Origin: Uranotaenia lowii
Taxonomy: Eukaryota > Arthropoda > Insecta > Diptera > Culicidae
Direction of reading: 5' to 3'
Assembly: GCF_029784155.1 (NCBI RefSeq)
Contig: NC_073691.1
Coordinates: 141,104,433-141,168,432 of the forward strand
DNA length: 64,000 nucleotides
A program made the position numbers and the translations under genes. Below, piece by piece: positions 22,963 to 33,929 of this stretch (the stretch's first letter is position 1; the number at the start of each line of letters is the position of its first letter). The notes below the pieces were generated by a model. It saw only the letters and a list, made by a program, of their open reading frames with translations, searched no databases and was not told the DNA's origin.

Positions 22963-24941
22963 GCTGAAACACTTTCACTAGGATTAATTCTAATATTTTT
23001 ACTTACCACAGCTGGTAGATAATTGTTGCTTTGTTTTTTTTCATTTGAACGTTTTTTAAAATTCATGATTTGGCATTTCAAGAGCACTGATTATAAGGAT
23101 ATTTCGTAAAACATTTGAATTAAAGATTAATAAAGTAGATTTTTGAAATTTAAATCTTTAATAATAAAAAATTTGAACTGTTTAAAAAATAAAATTGAAA
23201 AAATGAAAAGTAGGATATTTAACCATTTGGGTTTGAGAAAAAATAAAAACTTGCCACGTCTTGGCAAGCTTCCCTTGTTTGAACATAAACATTCAGTGTG
23301 GTTGAAAATAAATTAAAATTGTTTAAAATTTAAAACAAACAAAAAATTTTCAAATCGTTGAATATTTTTTATTTCAGATTGATTTTTTATTTTTTATTTC
23401 TCTAATCTTTGGATTTTTTATGTTTTAAATCGATGACACACGACTAGTTTTGAAAACGATTCTTTTACACTTTTTTGTTTAAAAATATAAACAGTTCTCA
23501 AAGATGTCGGGCGAGACTTTTGCTATTACAAATTATAAAAAGTGAAAAAATGGAATAAACATTGTTAATGAAGATAAAGATTCAAGTTTAACGACTTAAA
23601 TTGATCACAACAAGTAGGCTACCGTATTTTATTCCAGATTTTTCTTCGTTACCGGATGAAGTTTTTTTTATTAATATTTTTTTGAATGAGTTTAGTTAGT
23701 TTTTAAATAAAAGAACCGACAACCCTTTTTAGTGATAGAAAATAAAAAATAAAAAAACATTCAACTTAAAATTTTTCGTACAATTTTTTTTGCCATGTAT
23801 GTTGAATAGAAACGTTTTGCGATCCAATTTTGGGTAGGCATTCTTTCCATACGAAGATAAAATAAATATAGCAAATTTATCAACAAGGGAATCATTTAAC
23901 AGAAACAACAGTATCGACCTTAGTTAAGGAACTGAAATAATCGTTTACATTAAGATGAGGCAAAGAGTTGATTTATGTTGATGGGTTTCCAAAAACGATT
24001 TTATTCAATCATCACATTACAAACTTATAAAGTAAAATAAACAAAAATAGAGGATCACTTCATTCATTAACAAACCTTTAATTTTCTATATATTTCCTTA
24101 TAAATATTCTTTGAAGTTTGATAGAAGTGTTTTTACCCTGAAAAGTCGTTTTTGAAAATACATTAATGTAGCAGGAATAACAGCCAGGAAAACAAGTTAG
24201 CTAAGACCATTTTAGAATATTTTTTTTTACTTTACTATTAAATTTCTTCTCGCTGCCTCAAAGATAGAAATAGGAGATTCCTTAGGAAATATCTAGGAGC
24301 ATAGGAGGTGTAGGAAAACTCGATCGCACCATTCACCAAAATGGATCCTGATCTCTACCTTTCATCAACTAACACTACCCCTTCCTTTGATACTTGAATA
24401 TGGATTCGCAGACGTATAGACGGTTTTCATAATTTGTGATACTAACTTATCTCTGGTTCTGACTATTTCAAAACTATTTTTGGAGTATGCAGGAGCAAGA
24501 GGTTGCTAGTTGAACCTAAAGAGTATCATACTAACATTCCTTCCTTTTTCCCCTTATTGACTACTAGGACGTGGCCGGCGCCGTTATTAATCATATAAAA
24601 AAGTGAGAGCATCAGTTTTGTACAATGAGAATGGCTGCTAATCCCAAGCACCATTCTTTTGGACTTTGTGCAAAATTGATGGCCTCGATTAATCACGGAG
24701 TAGCAACCATTGGCGAGGTAGAACTTGTTCTGCTTAGCCACGCCAGCGATCATAGAATTTGAAATGCGTAAGTTGAGTAAAGAACAAGATAAATATGTTA
24801 TCAGAAGTTTCACTTTTTTCTTGTATATTTTTGATGAATGATCATAGCTATACAGCATTTCAAGTTCAATGATTTAAGGTGGATATGAGTAGTCAACCAA
24901 GCTAAGCTAAGCTAAGCTAACCCAATCCTTCCTGCTTCGCG

Positions 24942-25228
24942 TTTCAGTTTGCGGTAGATCTCCTCCACCGCCGCAGATGATCTGCATAGTCGGCAGATCA
25001 ATGTCATCGGCAAAGCAGATAAGTTGACTGGATCTGTTGAAAATCGTGCCCCGCATTTCGCCCACCGCTCGTCGAATAACACCTTCTAGCGCCACGTTGA
25101 ACATCATGCAGGATAGACCATCACCTTGTCGAAGCCCCCTGCGCGATTCGAATGAACTCGACAATTCACCCGAAATCCGCACACAGCACTGCGTTCCATC
25201 CATCGTCGCCTTGATCAGTCTGATTAGC
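24942..25228 (-). pseudogene. RTE LINE, reverse transcriptase palm fragment
   Basis: Encodes the RT core of the split RTE element: GLRQGDGLSCMMFNVALE followed by the catalytic LICFADDID box. It then shifts frame shortly before the insertion point at 24941. The 5' part of the ORF, including the endonuclease, is absent because the LINE is 5'-truncated at 25228. Continues at 17654. Confidence 0.88.
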
Positions 25229-25811
25229 TTAATGATAGATTATTGATATTTAAAAAATGAGGACATTTTTCAAGAGTAAGCCCGTATTGGATAAACGAAT
25301 AGAAATCAAATCGTTAACTTTGAAGAAAAAATTAAAATGAAAATAGTGGGAAGGCCTAGGAGAATGAGTGAAGGGAAAATTTCATTTGTATTTTGAAGCT
25401 CAAACTATTTAGCAATTATTATAATTTTTGCCCCTAAATGTAGGTAGTATCATAGTTCGTTTTTCGATTATAAATATTTTTAAAATTAAATGTTTAAAAT
25501 CAAGGTTAAATTTATTAACAAGCATTTGTAAATATTATGAAGGCGTTTTGTATGCTTTATGATCAAGAAAACTCGATAAAACTGTCAGAATAGAGACTGA
25601 TCAATGTCACCCCAAAGCATAAAGTTCTAAACAGAGACGAAAACGAATTTTAAATCAAATTAAAAGTAGTCTAATAAATTTCTACATCCACGTTTTACGT
25701 TCGTAGGAGTCCAGTACAGGTTTTAAAAATATACAACATGCCACATTTCCCATAAAAAAAATAATCAAAATATTTTGAAAAAAGTGATCAATCTTACCCC
25801 GGATTACGGTA

Positions 25812-26839
25812 CCACAAAGTTATAATCGCACTGCTCTCCTTCGAAGCAAAACTCAAAAATGTAAGGCTCCCTGTGTCAATCTATGAATGTCGTTAGGCTT
25901 CTATTTTGTTCTTACACTACTCGATTCCTCCCAGCTGTGGACGACAAAAAAAAAATTACTGAACGCTCAGTATTATAAATTCACTATCCTGTAGTTCAAT
26001 ATTTTTATTCAAACACGGAAAGCTTGAAACAAAATGGGTCAAAGAATTACTTCACACTAAAACCACTAAGATTAAGACAAATGGTGTCTCCAGCAAAGAT
26101 GCTCTTCAAATAATGCACTTTAATTATGCAGAACAAGACATAAGGACGTGTCATTTGTCTATGATTTTGACACATAAACTTTTTTAATTGCAAAGGTAGA
26201 ATAAACTGTCTTCTACAAAATTGCAGTCAATACCTTTCAATGCAACTTTGTCGAAGACATCAAATTCATATAAGCGCACAATGATTTTTTTTAAATGTTG
26301 AAGCGTGTCTAAAAACAGTTTTTTTTGCTAACTCTAACTCTATTGAACGAATTTATACGTAAGCAGTGTCTCGTAAGAACTTTTATTAAATCAATATGCG
26401 CACCTTTTTGTCTTAGTCAGCAAATGTCTATCTTGAAGCATTCGTTAGGGGTTTTCTATCTAAAAGTAGTAATTTTAAAACTGCCAATCTCTGCTTGGGG
26501 GAAAAAATTTAGAAAGATTGGCCTCCTGCATTATTGTATTCTTAACTCTCTTTTTTTTGTGAAAATGACAAGTTTACAGCTCACATGAATTTTTACAGCC
26601 TTTATTTTAAGCGCTTTGGAAGTTGCATTCAGTTTGAGATGTTAAAAATATTTTTTTTTAATAGACACAAAAAAATACAGAATGAACTAATCACTTATCA
26701 AAGCGATATATTCTCGGTAAATTAACAACGAGTGACCCCTCAAGTTGAGAGCAGATTACGAAGAAATAATTCACTGTTAAAATTTCGTTACACCTTGGAC
26801 ATATCTTTTGGGGGTTCTTGTTGTTTTGCGTTTCGGTTT
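25812..26839. other. Unassigned AT-rich spacer
   Basis: AT-rich sequence with an 87-codon ORF (26325-26588) lacking any recognisable domain. The phrase CAACTTTGTCGAAGAC near 26242 also occurs near 15866 in foldback B, so part of this may be old foldback debris. Confidence 0.35.
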
Positions 26840-28186
26840 ACTGTTTATTCCAACCATCTTCAGAAACTATTTTATAACATAAAATGAGGAGAAAAAATAA
26901 ATAAATTTTATAATAACTATAGCCTAATTAATTTAACGTTAAAGTACAAAAGTAAAAACACCCACAAGAAAGTTATTTTTCCGCCTGCTAAAATCGTCGC
27001 TTAAATTGGAAAGGGAATCAAGTCTATTGCTGCTGCTGCTGCTGGTTGTCGTCGGGACGTCGATTTGTCAATTTTTTTTTTGGATGCTCTCGTTCTCTCT
27101 CCTCTCTGAGTTTGGTCCACAGTCCGTTGTAGGCATTGGAAACTAGCTTCGTATCAATCTGGAGATCAACCGCTTGGTTCCCTCTCAGTTTGATGTGTAG
27201 TTTTTCCGCAATCAACCTATGCGATTTGTGGCTGATCCTCTCCAGAATTTGGGTTTCGCAAAATCGAACTTGTGCCCAGCGTTGTCTTCCAGTGCGTGTT
27301 GCGCTAGGCCAGTTTGTTTGTTTTTCACTCTTATGCTGTTTTCATGTTGTTTGGTCCTTTTTTCCAAGGTTTGCGATGTTTGGCCGATATATTCTTTACC
27401 GCAGCCACATGGTACTGAATATACGACGTTGGTTTGCATCATTTTAGGGATCGGATCTTTCAGTTTCGTGAAGATTGTTGACTTTATTTTGTCACATGGT
27501 TTGAAGGCGGCAATCCCACCATGTTTGCGAAGGATTCTGGCCACCCTTTCGCTCAGTCCGGGTATGTACGGGATCGATGCCATTCTTGAAGATGCAGATT
27601 CGGGGGGGTTTTGGTTTTGTAGTGTGTTGTACATTGCATGTGTCCTTTTCTCGAGGGTGTTATGTAGTATGTTTTGAGGATAATTGTTTTTACCGAGGAT
27701 GTTTTTCACTGCACCGATACTTGTCTTCCTGGTTTCTGGATCCGATAATTTTAGAGCACGGTTCACAAGAGCGAAAATAGTGTTTTGTTTGTGCGTAAAC
27801 GGACTCTCCGAATTGAATTGTCCAAGTACACATCAAACTGAGAGGGAACCAAGCGGTTAGTCTCCAGATTGGTACGAAGGGAGTTTCCAATGCCTACAAC
27901 GGACTGTGGACCAAACTCAGAGAGGAGAGAGAACGAGAGCATCAAAAAAAAAATTGATAAATCGACGTCCCGACGACAACCAGCAGCAGCAGCAGCAATA
28001 GACTTGACTTCCTTTCCAATTTAAGCGACGACCTTAGCAGGCGGAAAAATAGCTTTCTTGTGAGTGTTTTTACTTTTGTACTTTAATGTTAAATTAATTA
28101 GGCTATAGTTATTATAAAATTTATTTATTTTTTCTTCTCATTTTATGTTATAAAATAGTTTCTGAAGATGGTTGAAATAAACAGTT
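26840..28186 (-). mobile_element. Penelope-like element fragment with inverted terminal repeats
   Basis: Arms at about 26840-27205 and 27826-28186 are inverted copies of each other, ending in ACTGTTTATTYCAACCATCTTC on the outside. They enclose a minus-strand ORF for a GIY-YIG nuclease. Each arm carries the C-terminal coding tail (HIKLRGNQAV, SNAYNGLWTKLREE) and a short CAG/CTG run. Penelope-like elements are known for terminal repeats in direct or inverted arrangement, and this one fits the inverted form. The reverse transcriptase is absent. Confidence 0.82.
27212..27766 (-). CDS. GIY-YIG endonuclease domain of a Penelope-like element
   Basis: A 184-codon ORF. The nuclease domain occupies about residues 105-175: VVYSVPCGCGKEYIGQTSQT corresponds to the GIY-YIG core, followed by LEKRTKQHENSIR with the conserved arginine and histidine region, and GHKFDF. 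In Penelope-like elements this domain follows the reverse transcriptase and nicks the target. The ORF ends at 27212, and the remaining C-terminal coding sequence continues in another frame toward 27024, so there is a frameshift. The upstream RT is missing; the ORF starts just inside the opposite inverted arm. It is a relic, but the nuclease motif itself looks preserved. Confidence 0.83.
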   Translation of the reverse strand: MNRALKLSDPETRKTSIGAVKNILGKNNYPQNILHNTLEKRTHAMYNTLQNQNPPESASSRMASIPYIPGLSERVARILRKHGGIAAFKPCDKIKSTIFTKLKDPIPKMMQTNVVYSVPCGCGKEYIGQTSQTLEKRTKQHENSIRVKNKQTGLAQHALEDNAGHKFDFAKPKFWRGSATNRIG

Positions 28187-28204
28187 TTTTACTCCACCAA
28201 TTTG

Positions 28205-29530
28205 TTATTCAGGTTTCTGTGCTAAGGTGCCTGCCATGTGTTTGTGATTTGTGTCTTGACATTTTTTGCATTTCCTTGAAGTAGACGATTTCTTGGTCTT
28301 CCTGTGGTAGTTCTAAGGCTTTTTTAGCTTCAAAGTCAGCTCTCTCATTTCCTGGTATTCCGATATGACTGGGAACCCAGCAAAACACGATTTCTGCCCC
28401 TGTTAGAACGATCTGATTATGCATGTTTTGTATACAATCCTTCCCCTTAGAGCTTATCTTAAATTTTTCAAGATTTGATATAACACTCATTGAGTCAGTG
28501 CAAAAGGATAATCAACGGGTCTTTTCTGATCGGTTATCCATGGCTACATATATTGCTTAAGCGTTTTCGAAACATAATCTCTTCGCTGACTATTCCATAT
28601 CCACATTTGATATCTTGTTTCGACCCATCAGTGAATATCGTTCTATGAATATGGTATTTGGTTTGCCGTAGTTCTTTAAACATAATCCTGAGTTCATACG
28701 AGGATGCACCTTGAGACAATTTGTTATGAAGGCTTTTGTCCACTTGAAGTTTCGATCTAAGCCAAGGAGGACATTCAGATGCTCTAAAAAGAGTTGTTCT
28801 TGGCACGTTTAAGTCTAGTAAAGTCATCATGTTTTGACCTGTAACTCTAAAGGAGTTTGGCTGAGACCTGGTTTGTTCGCCCCATCGTTTATCAGAGTCG
28901 TTGTTGCTGCTAACCTCGCTTGCAATGTGGTCTATTTCTATGGTTTCTACACATGTTGAAGCTACAGTACAGTATAGTTCGCTGATGTAGCAGTGTTTTC
29001 AAACTAGGTATTCCTGTTTCCGCTTGTAGGCTTACAACGGGACTCGTTCTGAATGCTCCAACCATCGCTCGGAGTCTGCGTTGTGCACCACTTCCAAAGA
29101 TTGGAGCTCTTTTTTTGTCAATGCCTGAAAAAATTGAAGCTGCATACAACAGTTTTTCCAGAACAGTGGCTCTATAGAGTTTTAAAGAGTCTTTCGGTCG
29201 CCTTCCCATGTTCTAGCAGCTATACTCCGGATAAACGGTATTCTCTGTTTTCATGCTGCTTTGTCTTCCTCAGTGTGAGCTCTAAACTTCAAATTTTGTT
29301 CTAAAATGTTGGCGGGGCACATTTATACCGTTTAACTTATACTTCGAAAGATTTCTCTTACGAGGCATTCGAAAGACTACAGTAGCACTTTTTGAAGCAG
29401 ATTTTTTTTAAATCCTGTATTTCTATCCCAGGACTCCAGCTGGTCTAAGGCAATTTGGGGCTTATTTTCACCGATCGCTATCAGTATCATAACGTCAGCG
29501 AATAAAGCATAGACCATCTTAAATCTGGAC
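28205..29530 (-). pseudogene. I-type LINE relic, RT end to RNase H
   Basis: A decayed 3' part of a non-LTR retrotransposon. Near 29490-29520 the minus strand reads ALFADVMIL, the RT catalytic box with the second aspartate lost. The thumb region follows (28910-29209: LKLYRATVLEKLLYAASIF), then an RNase H domain with HRTIFTDGSKQD (near 28620) and FCWVPSHIGIPGNERADFEA (near 28360). Frames are broken several times. Presence of RNase H points to the I superfamily (I, R1 or LOA types). It is unrelated to the intact I element at 45.7-50.7 kb beyond family level. Confidence 0.8.
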
Positions 29531-29639
29531 GTATTTAGACGGGTCTATCTCGGAGCTATGTAAATAAAATAAAAATATTTTGCAATCAAGATGTAGGGTT
29601 TAATTGCACTTTAAAGGAAAAATAATAATAAAAAATATT

Positions 29640-29978
29640 CCGATATAGTTTTGTTGAAATTTCGAACTATTCGTCGAATACCACTCATCATAGTTTGGTC
29701 ACCCTGTTCGCTGATCTCAGCGGCCATTTTGTTCCACCATCTCTTCATCTCTGTTTCGTTTCGTGTCGTCCGACCATTCTTCATCTTCTGCTTGACAATT
29801 GCTCAATATTTTTCGTTAGGACGGAATTGAGGGCAGTTGGCTGTGTTGATGTCCATTTCGACAAAATCCACCGCGTTGTCCCGATACCACTGTAGTACCT
29901 CTTTGCTGTAGTGGCAGCTTGCCAAATCTAGCCAAAACTTTACTGGTCCTTTGTGAGATCTAATGTGCGGAAGAATAC
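29640..29978 (-). pseudogene. ITmD37E-type transposase fragment
   Basis: The C-terminal third of a DD37E transposase. The second catalytic aspartate is in KFWLDLASCHYSKE and the glutamate in RPNEKY; 37 residues separate them. The codon after RPNEKY is TGA where the family has tryptophan, so it is a pseudogene. Its sequence differs clearly from the copy at 2140-3257, so it is a different lineage of the same family. The upstream side ends abruptly at the left arm of foldback C. Confidence 0.82.
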
Positions 29979-29993
29979 GTAATGATTGAAAAT

Positions 29994-30254
29994 GAGGCCC
30001 TCAGAGTCAAAGGGGTATAAGTGACAAAATGGTCGATTTTGAGTTAATGATGCCAAACGATTCTTCTTCACGTTTCAAACTATATTTGATGATTTTTTCA
30101 GATTTTTAGAATTTTATTAACATACTTTTACGGTCCAAAGCAAAATACAAATTTTCGAAAAGTATATGGAAAACTGTCAAACAGAACAATTTATAAGCCT
30201 GTTTTCTCGAAATAAGCTTTCATGCACTTATACCCCTTGGACTCCAAGGGCCTC
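29994..30254. mobile_element. Small MITE with GAGGCCCT ends
   Basis: Terminal inverted repeats GAGGCCCTCAGAGTCAAAGG (left) and GAGGCCCTTGGAGTCCAAGG (right, reverse complement), both continuing GGTATAAGTG. About 261 bp, no ORF. It interrupts the left arm of foldback C; the right arm shows the uninterrupted order. The target-site duplication is not clear. Confidence 0.75.
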
Positions 30255-31101
30255 TAATCACCAAAATGTACTTCTACAATTTGTTTTCAATTGTTTAACG
30301 GATAAATCAAGCATAAGTTTACTTTTTTGGACGTAGCAATTGGCGTTGAGGACCAAAAATATGATAAAAAGAGTGCGAAATAAGAATAGTATCACTTGTG
30401 TTTTTCATCAAAGACATTATTATATATAAAAATTTACTGTGTAAAAGTGAATAATAATGCTTCTCAGAATTATTAGAATAGATAACTGTATTTTAAGGAA
30501 TTTTCTAGAATTCCAAAGGTTTTCAAAGGTTTTGAAAGGGGGTTGTAAGAGATGCTCTTCTAGATCTAAGGAATTTGATATCTGAGCTGTAATTCTTTAC
30601 CAAATTACTTACTTTCCTAAATAAAAATGACGTGAAATGATGAAACAAACATTCTGGGTTCACTTTGAATCAGAAAAAAAGGTTGGAATTCAAAAGCTTA
30701 GATTTTTTTTGAGTAAACCACACAGTTTCAAGTCGTAGATGGCAGCACTATCTTGCAGTTAAAACCAAATGAAGTCTTAATATGGGTTTTTCAGGTTTAT
30801 TTAGGTCCATATTCATCATTTCGAGGTAGTTTTCAAAGACAGTTTTGTTGGAGTTCACGCTGCAGAAAGCTTTTCCGGATTTGCAAAAAATAACTAGCAT
30901 TTACCACCACCAAAATTCCAAAATTCGATTCAATTGCAAATCAGAACAATAAAACTGCTAGCCGTCTGGTCCAGTAAAGTACATCGGAAAGTACTACATT
31001 ATTCTGATTATCGATCCGAGAAATTCACTTTTAGTGACCTTGATTTGATTTTTTGATTTAGTGAACGTACAATTTCCAAGGGGTTCACACGGTATCAAGT
31101 A

Positions 31102-31551
31102 TAGACCCCGTTCGTTTTTGCAACATTCGATTTTGGCAACATTCGATTTTGGCAACCGGTTTTTAGAAACAACATTACCTTTAAGTTTTCGTTATAACAG
31201 GACCATTTTAATTCAGACAAACACCAATAAAAACGCTTATATGTTCTGAAACGGTGATGGAATGCATCAATAAAAACAAAAATTTGTCTATAAAAATTAT
31301 AAAGTACTCAAAACTGACAAAAAGGTGAAAAATTCAAAAAGTTAACATAATAAGAAAAGTGCCAAATGCATCAAAAACATGATGAAAAAAATGGTCGGAG
31401 ATAGACTATAAATAACGTTTTTGATAATAAAAATAATTATTTTGTAAAACTAACTGAAAAAAAGTTGAGAACAAAACCGTTCGATTTTGGCAACATTCGA
31501 TTTTGGCAACACAAACTGTACGGGCGTGTTGCCAAAATCGAACGGGGTCTG
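31102..31551. mobile_element. TA-flanked MITE with GACCCCGTTCG ends
   Basis: Ends are TAGACCCCGTTCGTTTTTGC and, as reverse complement, CAGACCCCGTTCGATTTTGG. TA flanks both sides (31100-31101 and 31552-31553). The submotif CATTCGATTTTGGCAAC is repeated twice at each end (near 31124-31160 and 31480-31510). No ORF. The TA duplication suggests a Tc1/mariner-type transposase in trans. Confidence 0.8.
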
Positions 31552-32139
31552 TACTTATTTCTTGACCAAAATCATCCAGCACATCTTAATTTTTCCCGAA
31601 TATTTGAATAGGGCATCAATTCGGTTTAATTGTATTAGTATTTTTGAATTTGAAGCCTGTTTTTTGGATTCTAATTCAGCCTCACATCATCGCATTGTTT
31701 CATCATTTTGCATCTTACTAATGAATGTTCATAAAGAAATAAAGCTGTTTGATACAGTATCATAGCTCAAATATCAAATTCCTTAAGGCTAGATGAGCAT
31801 CCCTTTTAAAACCTTTGGAATTCTAGAAACTCTTTAAAATGCAGTTATCTAAACAAATATTTCGCAGAAGCTTTAATATTCACTTTACACAGGTAATTTC
31901 CAGATATAATCATGTTTTTGTTGAAAAACACAAGTGGTACTATTCTCATTTCGCACCCTTTCTATCATATTTATGGTCTTCAACGCCAATTGCTTCATTT
32001 ATATAATGTAAACTTGTGATTGATTTATCCGTTGAACAGTTTAAAACAAACTGTAGAAGCAAACTAGAATGATTTTCAATCATTCATATTTTTACAAGCA
32101 AAACTCATAGTGGTACTATTGTTATTTCGGTCACTGTAT

Positions 32140-32520
32140 TATCCCATGCCAAATTTGGTTCCATTTGCTTGATTAGTTTTTCAGTCATTTCAGAAATTGG
32201 AAGAGAGCCCCCTCTCCTCTTCCTATCTCCCTACTGAAAAAGGAGGGATCTCAAATAATCATAGAAATTTCTGCCGTAACCTAATACCCTCTAATGCCAA
32301 GTTTGTTACCATTTACTTGATCGAATCCCGAGTTCTGCAAACATTTAGCTTATATTTAGGGGATCCCCCTCCCCTTCCTTTTAAGGGTAGGGGTCTCAAA
32401 CCATATTAGGAACCTTCTTCGGCCGCCAATACCCCCACCTGTCAAGTTTTACGCATATCGGTTAAGCAGTTTCCGAGTCTATAGGGAACAGACAGACAGA
32501 CAGAAATTCATCTTTGTATA
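32140..32520 (+). repeat. Second copy of ACAGACAGAC-ended repeat
   Basis: Contains two modules starting CCATGCCAAATTTGGTTCC and TAATGCCAAGTTTGTTACC, then a pyrimidine-rich stretch, GGTCTCAAACCATATTAGGA, and the end GAGTCTATAGGGAACAGACA plus AT-rich tail. It matches the last part of the repeat at 8132-10035. Both copies are followed within about 150 bp by a TTAA-type MITE. Confidence 0.65.
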
Positions 32521-32658
32521 TATATTCAATTTAATTGAAAACTGATTTCTAAAAAGTTGAAAAATAATCTATTTTATTTAATTTTTGCGCACTTAGTTTT
32601 GCAAAGTCTTTTCCTTTTTTGTTATTAACAATATTTTATCGACTTAAAAGTAGTTTAA

Positions 32659-32812
32659 CCCTTCGTTTCATGATTTTTTATTTTTCCTAAAAAATCATTT
32701 TAAACAGTTGTAAACAATGAGTACATCAAGAAAAAAAATTAAAATAAAATACGATTTTTCCATTTTTCCATACATTAATTGTTGCAAATTTGTAACTTTA
32801 TGAAACGAAGGG
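32659..32812. mobile_element. TTAA-type MITE, complete copy
   Basis: A 154-bp element with perfect terminal repeats CCCTTCGTTTCAT, flanked by TTAA at 32655-32658 and 32813-32816. TTAA targets and CCC-starting ends are the signature of the piggyBac superfamily, so this is probably mobilised by a piggyBac-like transposase. Two degraded relatives lie at 10048-10167 and 21527-21681. Confidence 0.85.
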
Positions 32813-32816
32813 TTAA

Positions 32817-33929
32817 TCGTTCTGGGCAAAATCAGCGTCTTGTTTGCTAACCTACCTAAAGCCAGCACGATCTTTTGTTTGAACTTCCTCCCGAAAGTTA
32901 TTCGGCGGCGGGGTTCACCGGGTCAATGCCTAGATAAAAGATCCATTCATTCATCGTTTGATCTCTCCTTCTGTCTGCCTCCCTCTTTGTGCCTCCCTGA
33001 AAATGGCGACGGGTGGAAAGGGGGCGTTAGAAAATTCAATAAGTACCCTGTTCGACCACAAAAGCTAGGCTCATAAAGCTTACCCAGCCCGTTTATTAGA
33101 AACCGAATCAGCAACTTTCCTTCACTGCTGATAGACTGCGCAAATTATAACTATTCAAATCGATGAGCAGGGCGCGTGAACAAACAGATGATGGCAATCG
33201 AGGAGGAAATGGTGCTGCCAAATATATGAGCACCATAAAAAGTAGAATATATTTATATACGAACAATACTGCGGCCAGGGTCTATAATTTGTGAACTTAT
33301 TCGCATCTAATAGAGCGATATCGAATGGGATCCAAGATTTTGGCGCGTTGGCTTCCTTCGCCTTTACGAAAAGTTCACTACCAAAAGTTGCGCAGGCGCG
33401 TGGCCTAGTCTTTTGTCAATTTGTACCATTATTGTCGGATGCTGCTGAATCCCTTAATGGAAGCGCCTAATCAATGATGGCGTTCGTCGGCTGGTTAGAC
33501 GCTTCCTTTCGGTCGATTTTTTGATTGATTCCTCCCTAGCCGCGGAGAGTGCGTTGTCCTTCTTTCTTGAGCCTCCCGCCTGATTGGGCTTTCATGTGCC
33601 GTTCCGAGCTCGACCATTGCCGATAGTAGCAGCTTTTAGCGGTTATTTTCTCTTGTCAGCCATTGAATTGTACGGACATTAATTGGCGCTATGAATGCTG
33701 ACTCAATCAAAGCGTTGGCAGATTTCGATTCAGCGATTTAGCTGGTTGTGGAAAATAAAATGCGCTTTGGGTTTGCCTTTTCACAATGTATGTTCAATTT
33801 GGCAAGTTTAGCGTTTAACTAGGACAAGCATAATGACTATCTCATTGAATGTAAAAATTCAAAGTGCAAACAAATAAGAATGACCATTGGATTTAATTGA
33901 CTTAAGGGTATTCTTCATCACCCGTATTT
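32817..33929. other. Unassigned region
   Basis: Composition is more balanced than in the flanks. No ORF has a recognisable domain, and I see no repeats. This may be unique intergenic sequence. Confidence 0.4.

Larger units (their letters stand above)
17655..24918. mobile_element. Unidentified 7.3-kb insert with 23-bp target duplication
   Basis: AACCCAATCCTTCCTGCTTC followed by GCG occurs at 17632-17654 and again at 24919-24941, and RTE coding sequence resumes exactly across the two. The right end is a short pentamer array (GCTAA repeated, 24892-24918) preceded by CAACCA. A long duplication plus a microsatellite-like tail suggests target-primed insertion of a non-LTR element on the plus strand, but I find no RT. 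About 3.9 kb remains after removing the hAT element inside. Short ORFs at 18409-18810 (plus) and 24526-24858 (minus) have no recognisable domain. Confidence 0.7.
16903..25228 (-). mobile_element. RTE-type LINE, 5'-truncated and split
   Basis: Inserted in the TIR element, flanked by TTAATGATAGATTATT at 16887-16902 and 25229-25244 (16 bp). The minus-strand 3' end is near 16903 in an AAATAAAT tail. The 5' end is cut within the reverse transcriptase. The coding sequence is split by a 7.3-kb insert at 17655-24918. Joining the two halves across the 23-bp duplication restores a continuous RTE reading. Confidence 0.88.
16537..25809. mobile_element. Outermost TA-flanked TIR element of a nested stack
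   Basis: The left end is CCGTAAAACGGGGTAATATT and the right end, as reverse complement, CCGTAATCCGGGGTAAGATT; both continue with GATCA. TA lies at 16535-16536 and 25810-25811. Without the RTE insertion at 16903-25228 the element is about 0.93 kb and has no visible transposase, so it is a non-autonomous TIR element. Its inner sequence (16584-16886 and 25245-25780) is AT-rich and non-coding. Confidence 0.75.
29979..32086. mobile_element. Foldback element C with long inverted arms
   Basis: The left arm (about 29979-29993 and 30255-30690) and the right arm (about 31655-32086) are inverted copies: TTAACGGATAAATCAAGCAT against its mirror near 32020, and ATTCTAGAATTCCAAAGG-type sequence near 30500 against its mirror near 31825. 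The left arm is interrupted by the MITE at 29994-30254. The loop holds the MITE at 31102-31551. The outer right end (TACAGTGACCGAAATAACAA as reverse complement, near 32135) has no partner on the left, so the left tip is lost. Confidence 0.65.
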
